The notes under the pieces were generated by a model, which worked only from the letters and a program-made list of their open reading frames with translations, was not told where the DNA came from and did no database searches. Made by a program: the position numbers and the translations under genes. A stretch of 64,000 nucleotides of DNA. Source: Vanessa cardui. Lineage: Eukaryota > Arthropoda > Insecta > Lepidoptera > Nymphalidae. Of this stretch, positions 11,340 to 23,537 are shown piece after piece; position 1 is the stretch's first letter; each line of letters starts with the position of its first letter. Location of the stretch: positions 9,763,501-9,827,500 of the forward strand of contig NC_061135.1 in assembly GCF_905220365.1 (NCBI RefSeq). Direction: 5' to 3'.

Positions 11340-13272
11340 ATACCGTAGAGATTCTTAAGAGATTTAGGTCTTCTAGGTCCTTCAAAAACGTGATTGCTCA
11401 GGCGAAGTCGAAGTTCATTCGCAGACTTGGCGTGAAACTGGTGCGCTTCCCTTCAGGAACACGTGCGTTCTGGTCTCTCGCCAAGGCTGTCCTAGGGAAT
11501 TTCTGTCAGCCTTCCTTTCCATCTTTGCACAGGGACGGTGAGTCATTGGCCCATACCGCGAAGGAGAAGGGGCCGATCTTTTAGGGTCTCTCTTCGCGTA
11601 GAACTAGACTCTGGATGACCGAGGAAAGTCACCACCATCAATCCCTCAGTGTGATACGACGATACCGGAGGTTAAATTTCGGCAAAGTGTAGTTCGGAAA
11701 GCACTTCTTTCCTTTGACATTCACAAGTCGAGTGGACCCGATGGCATCCCTCCAATCGTGCTACGGACATGAGCTCCCGAGTTGGCACCGGTCTTAACGC
11801 GTCTTTTCCGGCAATCCTACGCCTTAGGCGTTGTCCCGAACTCCTGGAAGACTGCTATGGTGCATCCGATCCCTAAAAAAGGCAACCGCTCATATCCGTC
11901 CAATTATAGGCCTACAGCCATCACCTCCTTGCTCTCCAATATAATGGAGTCCCTTATTAACTGCCAGCTCCTGCGGTATCTAGAGGAGAACCAGCTGATT
12001 AGCGGCCGCCAGTACGGTTTCCGTCGGGGTCGGTCGGTGATCTTCTAGTTTACCTTACTCATAGATGGGCTAAAGCAGTTGACAGCAAGGGTGAGGCATT
12101 AGCAGAGAGCTTGGACATAGCGAAGGCACAAGTCGCTTCTTTCGAAGATTCCTTCCTATGGGGTTCCCGAGAAATTATGCAATTGGATTACCAGATTTTT
12201 GGCAGATCGGAGCATCAAGGTCGTTGTCGGCGGTGCATGCTCTGACTTAAAATTCGTCAATGCTGGTATTCCGCAAGGCTGCGTTCTATCACCCACCCTT
12301 TCTTCTGCATATTAATGATTTGTTGCAAATCGAGAACATTCATTGCTATGCAGACGACAGTACCGTTGACACCTTATACACCGGCCGCGCTAATATTTCT
12401 CGGGAAAACGTCGAAGAAAACCGTAACAAACTTGTCTCTGAAATTGAGTCTTCATTAAACGAAGCCTGAAGAAGAACTGGGGCGGGCTAAATTTAGTCCA
12501 TTTCAACCCCAAAAAGACGCAAGTTTACGCGTTAACCGCTACAAAAAAACCATTGTCGTATCATCACGATTTGAGAACATCCCGATAGCCGCTACAGGTA
12601 GTATCGGAATACTTGACGTTGATATTTCGAGCCTCGTTCAGTTCCGCGGTAAATTGGAAGGCAAAGCCAAATTGGTTTCAAAAAAGCTCGGTGTGCTCAG
12701 CAAGGCGAGACAGTATTTCAAGTCGGCCCATCGCCTAACACTTTACAAGGTGCAAATTCGACCTCACATGGAGGACTGCTCTCACCTCTGGGCGGGTGCT
12801 CCCCAGTACCAGCTCCTTCTATTTGACCGCATCTAACATAGAGCGGCTCGAGTTATCGACGATCGCGATTTGCGTAGAGATGTCGGATCACTCTGCATCT
12901 GCTACCAAATTTTTCACGGGGAATGTTGCGAGGAATTGTTCGGATTAATCCCGGCTGCTGAATTTCACCTTCGGACATTTCGTCAAAATTCGAAGTTTCA
13001 CCCGCACCACCTTGATGTCCGAAAATCCACAACAGCGCGATTTCTTAGACGCACTCTCGCACAACCTCTTTGTGGAATCAGATTTCACTGGCGGTTTTTC
13101 CGAACTGATACGACATGGGAACCTTCAAGAAAAGAGCCTATTCATCCATTCTTAAAGGCCGGCAACGCACCTGCAAGCCTGGTGTTGCAGATGTCCATGG
13201 GCGGTGGTAATCACTTTCCATCATGTGAGCCTCCTGCTCGTTTGCTACCTATTTCATAAAAAAAAAAAGATT
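11340..13272 (+). mobile_element. decayed jockey/CR1-type non-LTR retrotransposon (ORF2 pseudogene)
   Basis: Translated pieces in several frames line up with one reverse transcriptase ORF2. An upstream segment near 11390-11580 contains SGTRAFWSLAKA. The nt 11730-12040 region contains SGPDGIPPIVL-like and PNSWKTAMVHPIPKKGN-SNYRP text (RT motifs 1-2). The catalytic YADDS box is near 12350. The distal region 12650-12830 reads GKAKLVSKKLGVLSKARQYF and RPHMEDCSHLWAGAPQYQL. The 3' end closes with CATGGGCGGTGGTAATCACTTTCCATCA and an A-rich tail at 13258-13268. Frameshifts and stop codons (e.g. 12046-12048, 12835-12837, 12467-12469) separate the pieces, so it is dead. The 5' end is truncated or too decayed to see. 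The clade (jockey versus CR1) was not tested. Confidence 0.85.
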
Positions 13273-13779
13273 TTTTTCTATAATAATTGACAATAGGATT
13301 CCTTTCCTATATGTGCAATGAAATGATAACAATAACTGTTATAAAAGATCTATTATTACATGATTGGAGGACCTCTTTATGTTTATAGTGATCTACTTTT
13401 ATTTCTAAAGAAGTGCACAATTTTTAATTTTCTTAAAGTCCATATGGAAATATTCAAGTGAAACGTGTTATTGGCGCTTTGTGGAAATCTTTACAAATCA
13501 TCATTACAAGACTCCAGTAGTAATCTCTCCCAGATTAAAATATTTAACTTTTTGTTATCATGTGAAATTTATTTGTTTCAGATAATTGCTTTGATATGCT
13601 AAGTAAACGTTACAACAGTGTTAGGATTGGTTATCAAGTCACCTAAGATTTCCATTTCAAATATACATCATCTATTTGCTCAACAAATTACTGAACTAGA
13701 GAATATTTACATGTATGTGTCAGGTAATTATTATTATTATTAAAAATATATTGTATACGTAACACGATTTGAAAAAAAA

Positions 13780-13915
13780 TTGAACCCGCTGAGTTTCTTT
13801 CGCCGGTTCTTCATCAGGTCTAAGGTGCTAAATTCCGTACCAGTGGTAGATTTTTGACTATCAATAAGAAAGTGTAATCATTTCCATTTTGAATAAAGAT
13901 TTTTGACTTTGATTT
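13780..13915 (+). repeat. dispersed repeat family D (CTGAGTTTCTT...CCGGTTCTTC tail)
   Basis: The order CTGAGTTTCTT, GCCGGTTCTTC, a GGTA-containing middle and TTTTGACTTTGATTT recurs at 50627-50765 (+) and, reversed, at 60885-60990. It is probably the 3' tail of a retroelement, a guess from its ending in an AT-rich TTTGATTT run. Confidence 0.6.
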
Positions 13916-14790
13916 AATTACATAATATTTGTTGGCATGAGATTCATTTTCAGCTATGTGTTATTGGATTGAGGTATTCTGCATGTGTTAAATCAAAATA
14001 ACCTTTAAATAATTAAATTGTGATTCAATTTGTTTCAAATGAATGATCTGGATGAATGTTACCCAAAATAAAACAACAAAATAATCGGCTTTGTTTCAAA
14101 ATAAAAATCTCCTTGCAAATGACACCAGTGTATTGTTTGGAATTGATTCAGATTCAATGGGATAAAATTATTATTTTGTATAGGTATCTTATATTATAAT
14201 ACATTAGCGGTAATACTTCTACATTCTTAGAATTAAGATACTTATAACTATAGAACTAGAGATTCTCCTGGGCATGTTTTTTGGTGAAATAGGAGAGATA
14301 AGATTCGTATACATCCCAGTATATTAAATGACAACAACATGACAACTTATATATAAAACAAAATCGATGACTTTGATAGAACTGATAATAAACGATATAT
14401 TACACGAGAATTAGCGATGAACTTCTAAAAGCCTACTCGATTTAAATATATTTTAAATTTGATTTTTGATTTTATATTAATGATCACACAACGAATGAAT
14501 ACTTCCTTATATGTTAACCGTTAACTTAGAATAGCTAAGCCATAATAAGTTGATATGAGAAAACAAACAAAAGGCGACCATGTTTTTCTACAGTACAAAG
14601 TCCAATGTAGAGCGTTAGAATGTAGAGGTAAAAAATACAGCATGTTGATTTAGTTGTGAAATATTATTCAACTTGATGATAGTTCCTGTTCAATTTAAAT
14701 AGCAGAAAGTGGACTTTGCGATTGCTATGCAAAAGCAAAAGGCGCCGTTTTGTATTTCTACTAGCCTTAAGCAGATTGAATGACAGAACT

Positions 14791-14849
14791 ATTTAATGTG
14801 ATGCAATAACCAATCAAATATCTTGACTGGATATTGCATCACATTAAAT
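14791..14849. repeat. perfect 18-bp inverted repeat with 23-nt loop
   Basis: ATTTAATGTGATGCAATA at 14791-14808 is exactly reversed and complemented at 14832-14849. It lies in gene-free DNA between P450 genes and no repeat landmark is recognised around it. Confidence 0.9.
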
Positions 14850-15112
14850 CACTGCCTATACTTATTAAAATAAACTTGATAACTCAATTATTGAATTGGT
14901 AACTATTGACTTATTTTTTCCCAACTTGCTTCAATACAGAAAAATAATGGAGGGTCATATATTGTTCATTTTAGCCTATTATGAGAACGTGGAGTAATGG
15001 ACTTCCAGAGAAAAAGGATAGAATCATTAAGCACAAGGCGGGATATAATGGATTAACTGCTTCATGATCATTATATAACTAATATATAAAATAGACTTAC
15101 TACATGTACATG

Positions 15113-15236
15113 ATTTTTTTATGACATAGGTGGCAAAGCAGGAGGCTCACCTTATGGAAAGTGACTATCACCGTCTATGGACATCTGTAACACCGAGGCT
15201 TGCAGGTGCGTTGCCGGCCTTTAAGAAAGGAATAAA
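15113..15236 (-). mobile_element. LINE 3' tail, truncated reverse copy
   Basis: The plus strand reads T-run, ATGACATAGGTGGCAAA, GCAGGAGGCTCACC, GGAAAGTGACTA, GTGCGTTGCCGGCCTTTAAG. This is the complement of the last ~120 bases of the 11.3-13.3 kb element. Confidence 0.8.
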
Positions 15237-15684
15237 GAAAATAAGAAGGATATTTACTTTTTTTAGACAAATAGTATATATAAAATTTGTGTCTGATTTT
15301 ATATCATAAATTATTTCTAGCTAACCAATTATGCAAAAAATATACGTGATTGAATTCAATCAACAGTTTTTTATTAGATGCGGTTATAAGTGTTTTTTAC
15401 TAATCCGCAACAAGAGTGATTGCTATCGTCGAATACAATTTTCAATAGTTATCAAAGTCCAAATGTTGTCATTCGCTAGTTGAGTCATGTCCGTATCTAC
15501 TGCAAAGGTTTAGTAATGAAACGGAAGGTATGTGTTCCACTAACGGTAAAACCAAATTCTAGATTCCAAAAGACGTAATTTGGTACATAAATTGTGGCTG
15601 ACTAATTCATGGTCATAAGTCATAAGTCATTCATAATAATTCACTTTCTACTCACTTAATAACATATATACCTAGGTACACATA

Positions 15685-15905
15685 ATTTGTGGTTGGGCTT
15701 TGTACAAGTCCGTCTGGGTAGGTGCTCATAATACATATATCCTACCACGTAATAATAATTCCTGTTATCGTAATTAGTTAAGTAAGTCAGTGTAATTACA
15801 GGTATAAGGGTCATAATCATAGCTAGTTTCCATAGTTGGTACCGTATTGACGATGTAAAGAATGGTAAGAATGCTTATAAATAGTGGTGATTACCAGAGC
15901 GCTTA
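15685..15905 (+). repeat. dispersed repeat family C, decayed copy
   Basis: GGTTGGGCTTTGTACAAGTCC and GTCTGGGTAGGT open the copy. The second half (TTGGTACCGTATTGACGATGTAA, GGTGATTACC) matches the 18.05-18.34 kb copy, with a diverged middle. Confidence 0.65.
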
Positions 15906-16639
15906 TATTAATCGAAAGATAGTTATTAGCTAATATATTTTTAAAAATGTATATACCTATAAATGAACCTGCTCTAAATGACCAAAAGCAGCGACCACAA
16001 CATTATATTGTATACTCATTTGTATTGCTATTTACTACTTTGTTGGTCATGTGACTACAGGTCCCAAAGATCTAGGATTAAATCTTGAGTCAGATCGATG
16101 CTACTGAATATCGGTCAGCATTAAATTGATTAACACTACTTATAGATACACTAGTTCGATCTACTTACAAGAACACAGTTTGTTTAATATAACTTAATGG
16201 AAGGTGTCTCTAGATTAATTATGACTAGTAAAACCCCTGGTTGAAATCCTTCTTCATATTCTATAAGCCATTCCACAAATATTAACATATAAAACACAAC
16301 AAATGTTACTCACCTTGAAACGAAATCATCATGTCGGTATATTATCAAATCTACTGAGACTATAATTATGAATGAATTATTTTGCCAAATATCATGATGA
16401 CGCCGCGTTTTACGGTATGATTGTCAGTCAGCTGTTTTTATGCGCATAATTTAAAAGATCAGACTAACGTATCTAGTGACGTCTAATTCTTAATTATCTG
16501 AAGTGATCTCGTCGTCAGTTATGCACTGTGGAACATACGTTTCTACGTTGTCAGTCTTCAACGATTTAATATTTACGATTATATTTTAAAACTTATGAAT
16601 ATTAAAAATAAAATTGTAGGGCAAGTTACCACTTATTAT

Positions 16640-16790
16640 ATAAGTTGTCTGCCGTTGAAATTCTCGGCAAAATCGGTCCAGCCGTTCCAGAGATTAGCCG
16701 GAACAGACAGACAGACAGACAGACAAAAATTGTAAAAAATGTTATTTTGGTATATGTAACCTATACATACATATGCATTGAGTAAAAAAG
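16640..16790 (+). repeat. RTE-like tail fragment with (CAGA)n
   Basis: It contains the phrase AAAATCGGTCCAGCCGTTCC followed by a CAGACAGACAGACAGACA run. A similar fragment is at 46660-46790. Tails of this wording are common in lepidopteran non-LTR remnants. Confidence 0.45.
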
Positions 16791-18045
16791 GGCTATTTAA
16801 ATATTACAAACAAGCACTCCAATTATATTATATGTATAGATATTTTACTACTTACAATACTACTACATACTACTTATTAATGCCATACATCCCTTGCAAT
16901 CTACAATGGATATCTGATTACGATGACACCTAGAATTAATAAACTTGTTTAAGGAAAATATATATTATGTATATTTTTCTAAGTGTGATAAAATTTCTTT
17001 TCAATAACGAGACTCTTAACTCCAAATCAGTACCAAGTTAGGTCGATGAAGCTGAAATATTCTCAGGAAGACCTCATTTACATAGAGCAAGAGAAAGGCA
17101 ACTTTTTACGAAATAAAGATTTTATTTTTTTTAATAAATTTTATTGTATCTGTATGAAAATTTAAACAATTTTTATGACATATAAAACTCGATTAGAGTG
17201 ACTATGAAAATGATTACCGCGTCGATATCGTGTTTATAGTAGACAATGATGGACGACACAAGACACTACACATTACACGGTCATAGTGTGTTATGAAAGC
17301 TCATAATTACTGCTTTACTCGGCTTGTGCCGTGACCGTGTGAGATGAACTTCTGATTGGCCTATATCTCCGACTGCTCTGAGGTTGTCTATACATATTCT
17401 TTTCGAAGCGCTGTTGACAAATATGACTCTTGTTTCTCTTATGAAATATGATTGTTGGTCTGTATTTAATACACACTCACTCATGCGTTTAATAAAAGGA
17501 AAATTTATTTTATACGTTCATTAAACGCTATATTTAACTGTTTCAGAAAAATGTTGCCAACAAAAGTTTTAGGTAATAAGAAGATGTTCATTTTTTATGC
17601 AATACAATTTTGGCGAGTCTTAGTTGATGTTTGCTTTACAAAACACTAGAGGGGTTAGCCAATTTGATTTTATTACAGCTTTCTGTGACCTATCTCATTA
17701 TTTGGATATTGTCGCATAATTCTGAGAAACTACGGGCTCTACACGAAAGTTGTAATGAACATAGAACGTCGACCCTCATTTACCAAGGTCTACAACTATC
17801 ATGGGACACGTTTTACGTATAAGATCAGGATCTATCAAAACAAACGTAAAAATGTTAAATATTTTTTTCTCGTTTTAACTTAACAATGAAGTGTGCGGGT
17901 ATTTTTCAAATCAAGATATACTTTATTCAAGCATTTTAAGAATCATCATTTAACAAATACACGGTAATTTTTATTAATATACAAATAAATATGTACATGT
18001 ATGTCCTCAATAAATACGATTAAATTTAGTTTTACTTCAATTCAC

Positions 18046-18335
18046 TTGGTGGTAGGGCTTTGTGCAAGCCCGTCTGGGTAGGTACCACCCAGTCATCAGT
18101 TATTCTAACGCCAAATAACAGTACTCAGTATTGTTGTGTTCCGGTTTGAAGGGTGAGTGAGCCAGTGTAACTACAAGCACAAGGGACATAACATCTTAGT
18201 TCCCAAGGTTGGTGGCACATTGACGATGTAAGGAATAGTTAATATTTCTTACAGCGTCATTGTCTATGGGTAATGGTGACCACTTTCCATCAGGTGGTCC
18301 ATATGCTGGTCCACCAACCTATACCATAAAAAAAG
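18046..18335 (+). repeat. dispersed repeat family C, best copy in the window
   Basis: It runs TTGGTGGTAGGGCTTTGTGC, GTCTGGGTAGGTACCACCC, GTTGTGTTCCGG, AGGGTGAGTGAGCCAGTG, AAGGTTGGTGGCACATTG, GGTGACCACTTTCCATCAGG, CATATGCTGG and an A-run. Its last ~70 bases resemble the LINE 3' end, suggesting it is mobilised by a LINE. The frame at 18260-18445 belongs to the repeat. Confidence 0.75.
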
Positions 18336-18817
18336 GTAATTTAATCAAAGTTATCAAGAGAAAATACGGTCGTGGTACTTTTTTTTACTTTTCAGGCGAT
18401 TTCTCATCAAATATAGCAACATTATTGTATTATCACCTTGAATAACTTTGTTTTGAATATATAAGTAAATGCTTACAATTTCTATAATAAATGCCATGAC
18501 ATATGAATAGTACATTAATCAGGTATGTGATAAATTAATCAATTGAACACTTATGATTCATAGAGTTCTGCCAATTTTACTTCTCGTAAACAAATATTTA
18601 TGATTACTAACAATGATAGCGCACTATCGAGTCTTTTTGTTACAAGAACTCGTGTAGATCTCTCAAGAATACAAAGTTCAAGGGTGCAAAATTGTATGTA
18701 GTCTTAATAGCCCTTAACTTATTGGTATTATACAAACGCAGTTCAAAAATGTAACAAAATTTAAAATTTTATTTTATGATCGGGATGCCTAAAGATTTAT
18801 ATAGTTGACTGATCTTT

Positions 18818-19030
18818 TTTTTTATGACATAGGTGGCAAACGAGCAGGAGGCTCACCTGATGGAAAGTGACTACCACCGCCCATGGACATCTGCAACACC
18901 AGGAGGCTTGCTGGTGCGTTGCCGGCCTTTAAGAAAGGAGTACGCTCTTTTCTTGAAGATGTCGTATCGGATCGGAAAAACCGCCGGCGAAAGTTGGTTC
19001 CATAAAGTGGTGGTTTCAACGGTGAAATAG
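18818..19030 (-). mobile_element. LINE 3' end, 5'-truncated reverse copy
   Basis: On the minus strand the frame reads TTTLWNQLSPAVFP, FKKRAYSFLKGRQ and GVADVHGRW, the extreme C-terminus of jockey-type ORF2. The 3' UTR ends at the T-run 18818-18824 of the plus strand. Same family as 11.3-13.3 kb. Confidence 0.85.
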
Positions 19031-21224
19031 ATACATAACACCCCTACTGATTTTATGTAGTAACCACAACTTTTCATTATAACCCTAAAGTTAAAAAGAA
19101 TATTTTCATTGATTTGGATTGTGTTCCTGGTCAAGCAAATATACATTTTCTTGCAGTTTCACGTTTTTTCTAACCGAAGCATACATAGCAGTAAACGAAT
19201 AACATAAAATACGTATATTGGCAAAAAGTTTAGCTTCCAGTTTTCCATTGGCATTCCTTTTGTACGAATGACAAATAGTAAGATTTTTGTAGCAGTATTT
19301 GTTCGTGATGCCTGATACTACGTATTTTTTTAATAAAAAAAGCGACGATGTATTGAAACCGTATGACTTTTTAAATATCACAATATTATTGGTGGAAAGG
19401 ACCAATCGGAACCGTCATGCGCGTCATTTTAGACGTCGGTGATTGGCTGCTAATTACGACAGATATGTTCAAAGACCCTAGTTGTTCTAAAGGTCTCTTT
19501 GTTTTTACGGTACAAAAAAAACTGGTGGCAGAATGAATTATGCAAGTCACATAACTAATTTACCAGTAGTAATGTATGCACATATTTTTAATAACGCATT
19601 AGCAAATGCATGTTCTATAAATGGTTTTGATAAAGTTATAATTATTATTGAATATAAATTAAAAAATTATAAAAATCAAATTAATTCGAAACGCTTTTGT
19701 TCAAGATTTTGCCATAGAGTTTAAAGTATTAGGCGTCTTTTGCGGAGACTCTGCATTTATTTCCCTCTTTCATTACTCTGTGGCACTATGTTGGCTATAT
19801 ACATAAATCAAAATTGCCATGCGGGGTATTGACGTTCGTTGCGACCTTAATCTAAGGGATTATTATATCGAGACTGTTATCAAAACCGCCTCACGATAAC
19901 TCTGAGTCCTGGCAATGGCCAAAAACGACGTTTTTTCACTCTACGATAAAGCTCCTGTTTTACAAAACGCAGATGTGGTTGAATATTGCACGCGCTTTTT
20001 TCCCACTAACTACTTAATAGAGACCTCGCAGCCTCTTGTGGTTGCAGCCACGTGCGGTTTACATTATCGGTAACTAAAAGGTCACAAACACCCTCAAAGA
20101 TTTAGAGAGATTAGCGCTCAGTGCCTCAACTGTATTCATATCACGGTGAAAGCTATCAGGAATTATTCTCTCCAATTTTTGCTTCGCTTTTCGCTTTTGA
20201 CAAAGGGTGGTTAGTGCATTTCATTGTACCTGACTGTTCTGGTCGTCTTCGCGATTGGACTCCATAACTACATATCATCAGATGGAGTGAAGTTATATGT
20301 ATATAATAATATGATGAATACTCTACGATTAATTATTATTTTACGTAAAAAAAATGTATAAATTTGGTTAAGACGTACATTTATTAATATACTACTTGTC
20401 ATTGTAAATTGTACTCTAGCCTCTGTCTAAAGTCTAAATCACTATTAAATAGTTTGTATATAGATATAATTATAATTGCTTTATAAATATCAGTCATCCT
20501 CAATATCTTTAATTACCTACATGGACTTTATTAACCCGGCTTAGTTGAAGGTAAATATTTAAATACACTAACAAAATTCGTAAAACTTGTAAGGAATAAA
20601 GAGCTTTGTTAAATGCTCTTTTTTGCTACATATATAGACAAACGAATGATATGACTTATTTAACAGTTTCAGATAAGTATTTGAATAATAGATTTTCAAT
20701 TCAACCTTGATAAATTTGTAGCAAATGATGTATGAAGATGACAATGACAAAAGAGCTGGTTCACGTTTTCGTCCCCAGAATTGAAATTGCGAAATGCCGT
20801 CTTGATATTTTCAGTTTTTTTTTAATGTTATTTGTATATAGTACATAGTGATTTAAATCAATTTTGAAGTATGATATTATGCACAATTTGTCATATTTAA
20901 TACTTCAAATAAGTATATAGATTTAGAAACACTACAGCAGAGATGTAAATATGTATATAGGTATGTATCGATAATAAATTTAAATTATATAAAAACTACG
21001 TTTATGTTAATTACACCTCAATGTACACAGTCTTAATGTATTCTATTTGAAAATAAATGTTCACGTTAGTATAAGATAAGAATCGTATAACTTAACTTTT
21101 AATTAAAATAATATTTATGTATATTTAACAGATGTTGAATGGGGAGTGTAGATCTGCTTCTCATATATAGCAATCACGATGACAGTTACGGTTAACTATA
21201 TAAATTACGCAGGAGTATAATTTT

Positions 21225-21340
21225 ATTTTGATAAAGGTTTATTAACATAAGAATTAATAACAATAGATGCTTTAATATATACAAATATGAACTAAAACTA
21301 GTTACTATATAAATCTGGACCGCGTGGAATGGTGGCAAGA
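21225..21340 (-). repeat. dispersed repeat family E
   Basis: Minus-strand text CACGCGGTCCAGATTTATAT, AGTTTTAGTT, ATATTTGTATATATT and TTAATTCTTATGTTAATAAA is repeated in the forward direction at 52580-52685. Confidence 0.6.
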
Positions 21341-21359
21341 ATGCTAGCAGCATTTCCCC

Positions 21360-21671
21360 AAACAACAACAACAACAACAACAGCCTGTAAATTCCCACTG
21401 CTGGGCTAAAGGCCTCCTCTCCCTTTGAGGAGAAGGTTTTTAGAACATATTCCACCACGCTGTTCCAATGCGGGTTGATGGAATGCACATGTGGCAGAAT
21501 TTCTATGAAATTTGTCTCATGCAGGTTTCCTCACGATGTTTTCCTTCACCGCTGAGCACGAGATGAATTATAAAGACAAATTAAGCACATGAAAGAGCGG
21601 TGCTTGCCTGGGTTTGAACCCACAATCATCGGTAAAGATGCACGCGTTCTAACCACTAGGCCATCTCGGCT
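21360..21671 (-). repeat. tRNA-derived SINE, family A, near full-length reverse copy
   Basis: On the plus strand it starts with (AAC)n, the complement of the GTT tail, continues through CCCACTGCTGGGCTAAAGGCC, and ends at the tRNA head, complement of GAGATGGCCTAGTGGTTAGAA with B box GGGTTCAAACCC. The flanks (21330-21358 and 21672-21760) look like another repeat into which the SINE inserted. Open frames here on both strands are repeat-derived. Confidence 0.85.
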
Positions 21672-21889
21672 CGCAACGAGCATTTCTCCGTTGAATCGCA
21701 ATTCCGTTCCTTTGGGCAAAAAACGAAGTAGCTCTCCTGTCACCAGTGGATGCAACGAGGCGAGGTGTTATACTTTTGATGAAGCTTTTTGCACCACTAC
21801 TCCAAGGGCTTGGCCCTTCGACAGCAGTATTTGAATTAATTAAGAGGTTCATTTCAAAGTTACTACAAAATATTAATTTTTTTTTGAAC

Positions 21890-22090
21890 ATTTTCTGCCT
21901 CGCACAACCAGCTTTCACTGGCGGTTTTTACAAACCGCCAGTGAAAGCTGCTTACATACGACTTGGAAACCTTCAAAAAAAGAGCATACCTTCCTTAACG
22001 GCCGGCAAGCGCCCTGATGTTGCAAATGTCTATGGGCCTTGGTAATCACTTTCCAGCAGGTGAGCCTCCTGCTCATTTTCTCCCAATAAC
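21890..22090 (+). mobile_element. LINE 3' fragment with internal inverted duplication
   Basis: TTTCACTGGCGGTTTTT, CGACTTGGAAACCTTCAA, AAAGAGCATACC, GGCCGGCAA and GTAATCACTTTCCA...GTGAGCCTCCTGCTC follow the LINE 3' end seen at 13.07-13.26 kb. The segment 21909-21927 is copied in inverted form at 21932-21950. Confidence 0.8.
21909..21950. repeat. perfect 19-bp inverted duplication, 4-nt loop
   Basis: Arms 21909-21927 and 21932-21950 are exact complements around TTAC. The left arm is native LINE sequence; the right arm is its inverted copy. Confidence 0.92.
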
Positions 22091-22124
22091 TTAAAAAAGC
22101 CGTGTAAGCTTATTGTAAGAACAA

Positions 22125-22345
22125 ACGCCATTCTCCAGGAAGGACGTATTAACTTTGTGAAGTCGGCAACTATGTTTTACCTTTCCTCGTCACGTCTACA
22201 AAATTATTGTTACCGTTTCTTTTGAAAGATTTATATCATTGTGAATATACATAACATTTATGTAAACATATTGTGAAGCAACTGTAATTATACCCACTCT
22301 ATTAAAATCATCCCGAAGAGAGTCTCGAGCTCCAAGAATATAAAT
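22125..22345 (+). repeat. dispersed repeat family F, copy 1
   Basis: It shares GTATTAACTTTGTGAAGTCGG, TTATTGTGAATA-like text, GTGAAGCAA and ATTCCGAA/ATCCCGAA...AGAGTC with the segment at 61155-61390, in the same order and orientation. Confidence 0.65.
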
Positions 22346-22519
22346 TACCGCTCTAACACTAATAGCTCTTTTTTGGAATATGAAAATAATGATTCTGATT
22401 ATTATTAGAAGTTATTAAATTGACATTATATTCACTTGTATATTATCTGTTCATTACAAATACATAAAATTCAAGACATAAGTCCAAATTAATTGAAAAT
22501 ATTAAGACACATAATAATC

Positions 22520-22966
22520 AAAAAAACCGACCAAGAGCGTGTTGGACACGCACATGAAAGGGTTATAGCCATATGATGGAAATTTAGCAATCTCTATTTC
22601 TACCCTGGCCCACTTCTGTATGTAGGTATGTAACATTCCTACTTATTTTCATAGTTTGTAGGTAGTTATTTCCATACATTACATTTTAGTTAGGGCAACT
22701 GCACGTCATAGGTTGGTCGAGTTGTATTAAAATAAAGATACCTTTTTAACGATACCCCACACGATGGGGTAAGTCGAATTTTTTTTTTTGAAATAACTTT
22801 TCGCTGTATAGAAGAGGGGGTAAAAACTAATTATTTGTTGATAATTTTAAAAAACTAATTTTCGGATTATCATTATACATCTCTCAACAGACAGACAGAT
22901 GACAGACAGATGGACAGGCATGAAGAAACTTTAAGGATTCCTAGTAGACTACGGAACCCTAAAAAC
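22520..22966 (+). repeat. dispersed repeat family G (ACCGACCAAGAGCGTG...GGAACCCTAAAAA)
   Basis: It opens AAAAAACCGACCAAGAGCGTG and closes CTACGGAACCCTAAAAA after a GACAGACAGA run. The 5' ~200 bases recur at 31411-31622. This head and tail are characteristic of a very common lepidopteran dispersed repeat. No coding capacity. Confidence 0.7.
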
Positions 22967-23399
22967 AACATTTTATTATTTCTCACATTTAAATAAGATC
23001 AAACGATTAGCAAATTAAACCTCCTAAACAAAAAAAAAATCCGAATCGGTTCCTTAACATAATTAAAAACAGTTAAAAATATGAATTACTTAAATTATAC
23101 GATTCATTTAATAATAAAATAGTATAAAAATTATGTAACGAATAGAAATAGCTTTTTTTTTTATCCAAATAAAATGTTGTACTCGATAAGATACGGATCA
23201 ACGAATATTGCTGAACACAAAACATTATTATTATTTTTTATTTAATTTAACAACATCTACGAGCTCGCAGTTGGTCTTGCCTTTTTCAACATTTAACTTT
23301 AATACATTTAGCGTTTTATATTTTACATTTTAACTTAACATCAACAGACCATCGTTAAACTTCAAGCTAGCTGTCTTTTTGGAAGACACTTACTTTTTT

Positions 23400-23405
23400 T
23401 TTATT
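23400..23405 (-). promoter_or_regulatory. candidate poly(A) signal of P450 gene 2
   Basis: AATAAA on the minus strand, 133 bp beyond the TAG stop. Confidence 0.45.
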
Positions 23406-23537
23406 ATGATGTATAATAAATAGAGAAACTGTTATATATACATACAATTGATCTATAGTATAAGATTTTTAATTTTTTGATCCTATTAAAAGCTTTACTA
23501 ATATGAACATCTTGATTTCCGATTGTCGAGTCTGAAT

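Larger units (their letters stand above)
9171..23537. other. 14-kb gene-free spacer between P450 genes 1 and 2
   Basis: No intact gene is seen. Identified contents are the decayed LINE at 11340-13272, LINE 3' tails at 15113-15236, 18818-19030 and 21890-22090, family C repeats at 15685-15905 and 18046-18335, SINE A at 21360-21671, and dispersed repeats at 13780-13915, 21225-21340, 22125-22345 and 22520-22966. The parts 9.4-11.3, 13.9-15.1, 16.8-18.0 and 19.1-21.2 kb are AT-rich with nothing I can name. 19.85-20.25 kb looks like diverged former coding sequence, but I cannot identify it. Confidence 0.6.

Noticed and set aside
12654..13259. Plus-strand ORFs as genes
   Set aside because: They are fragments of a jockey/CR1-type ORF2 separated by stop codons and frameshifts.
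19533..19724. 63-codon plus-strand ORF
   Set aside because: AT-driven Asn/Lys/Ile-rich composition with no recognisable family or splice context.
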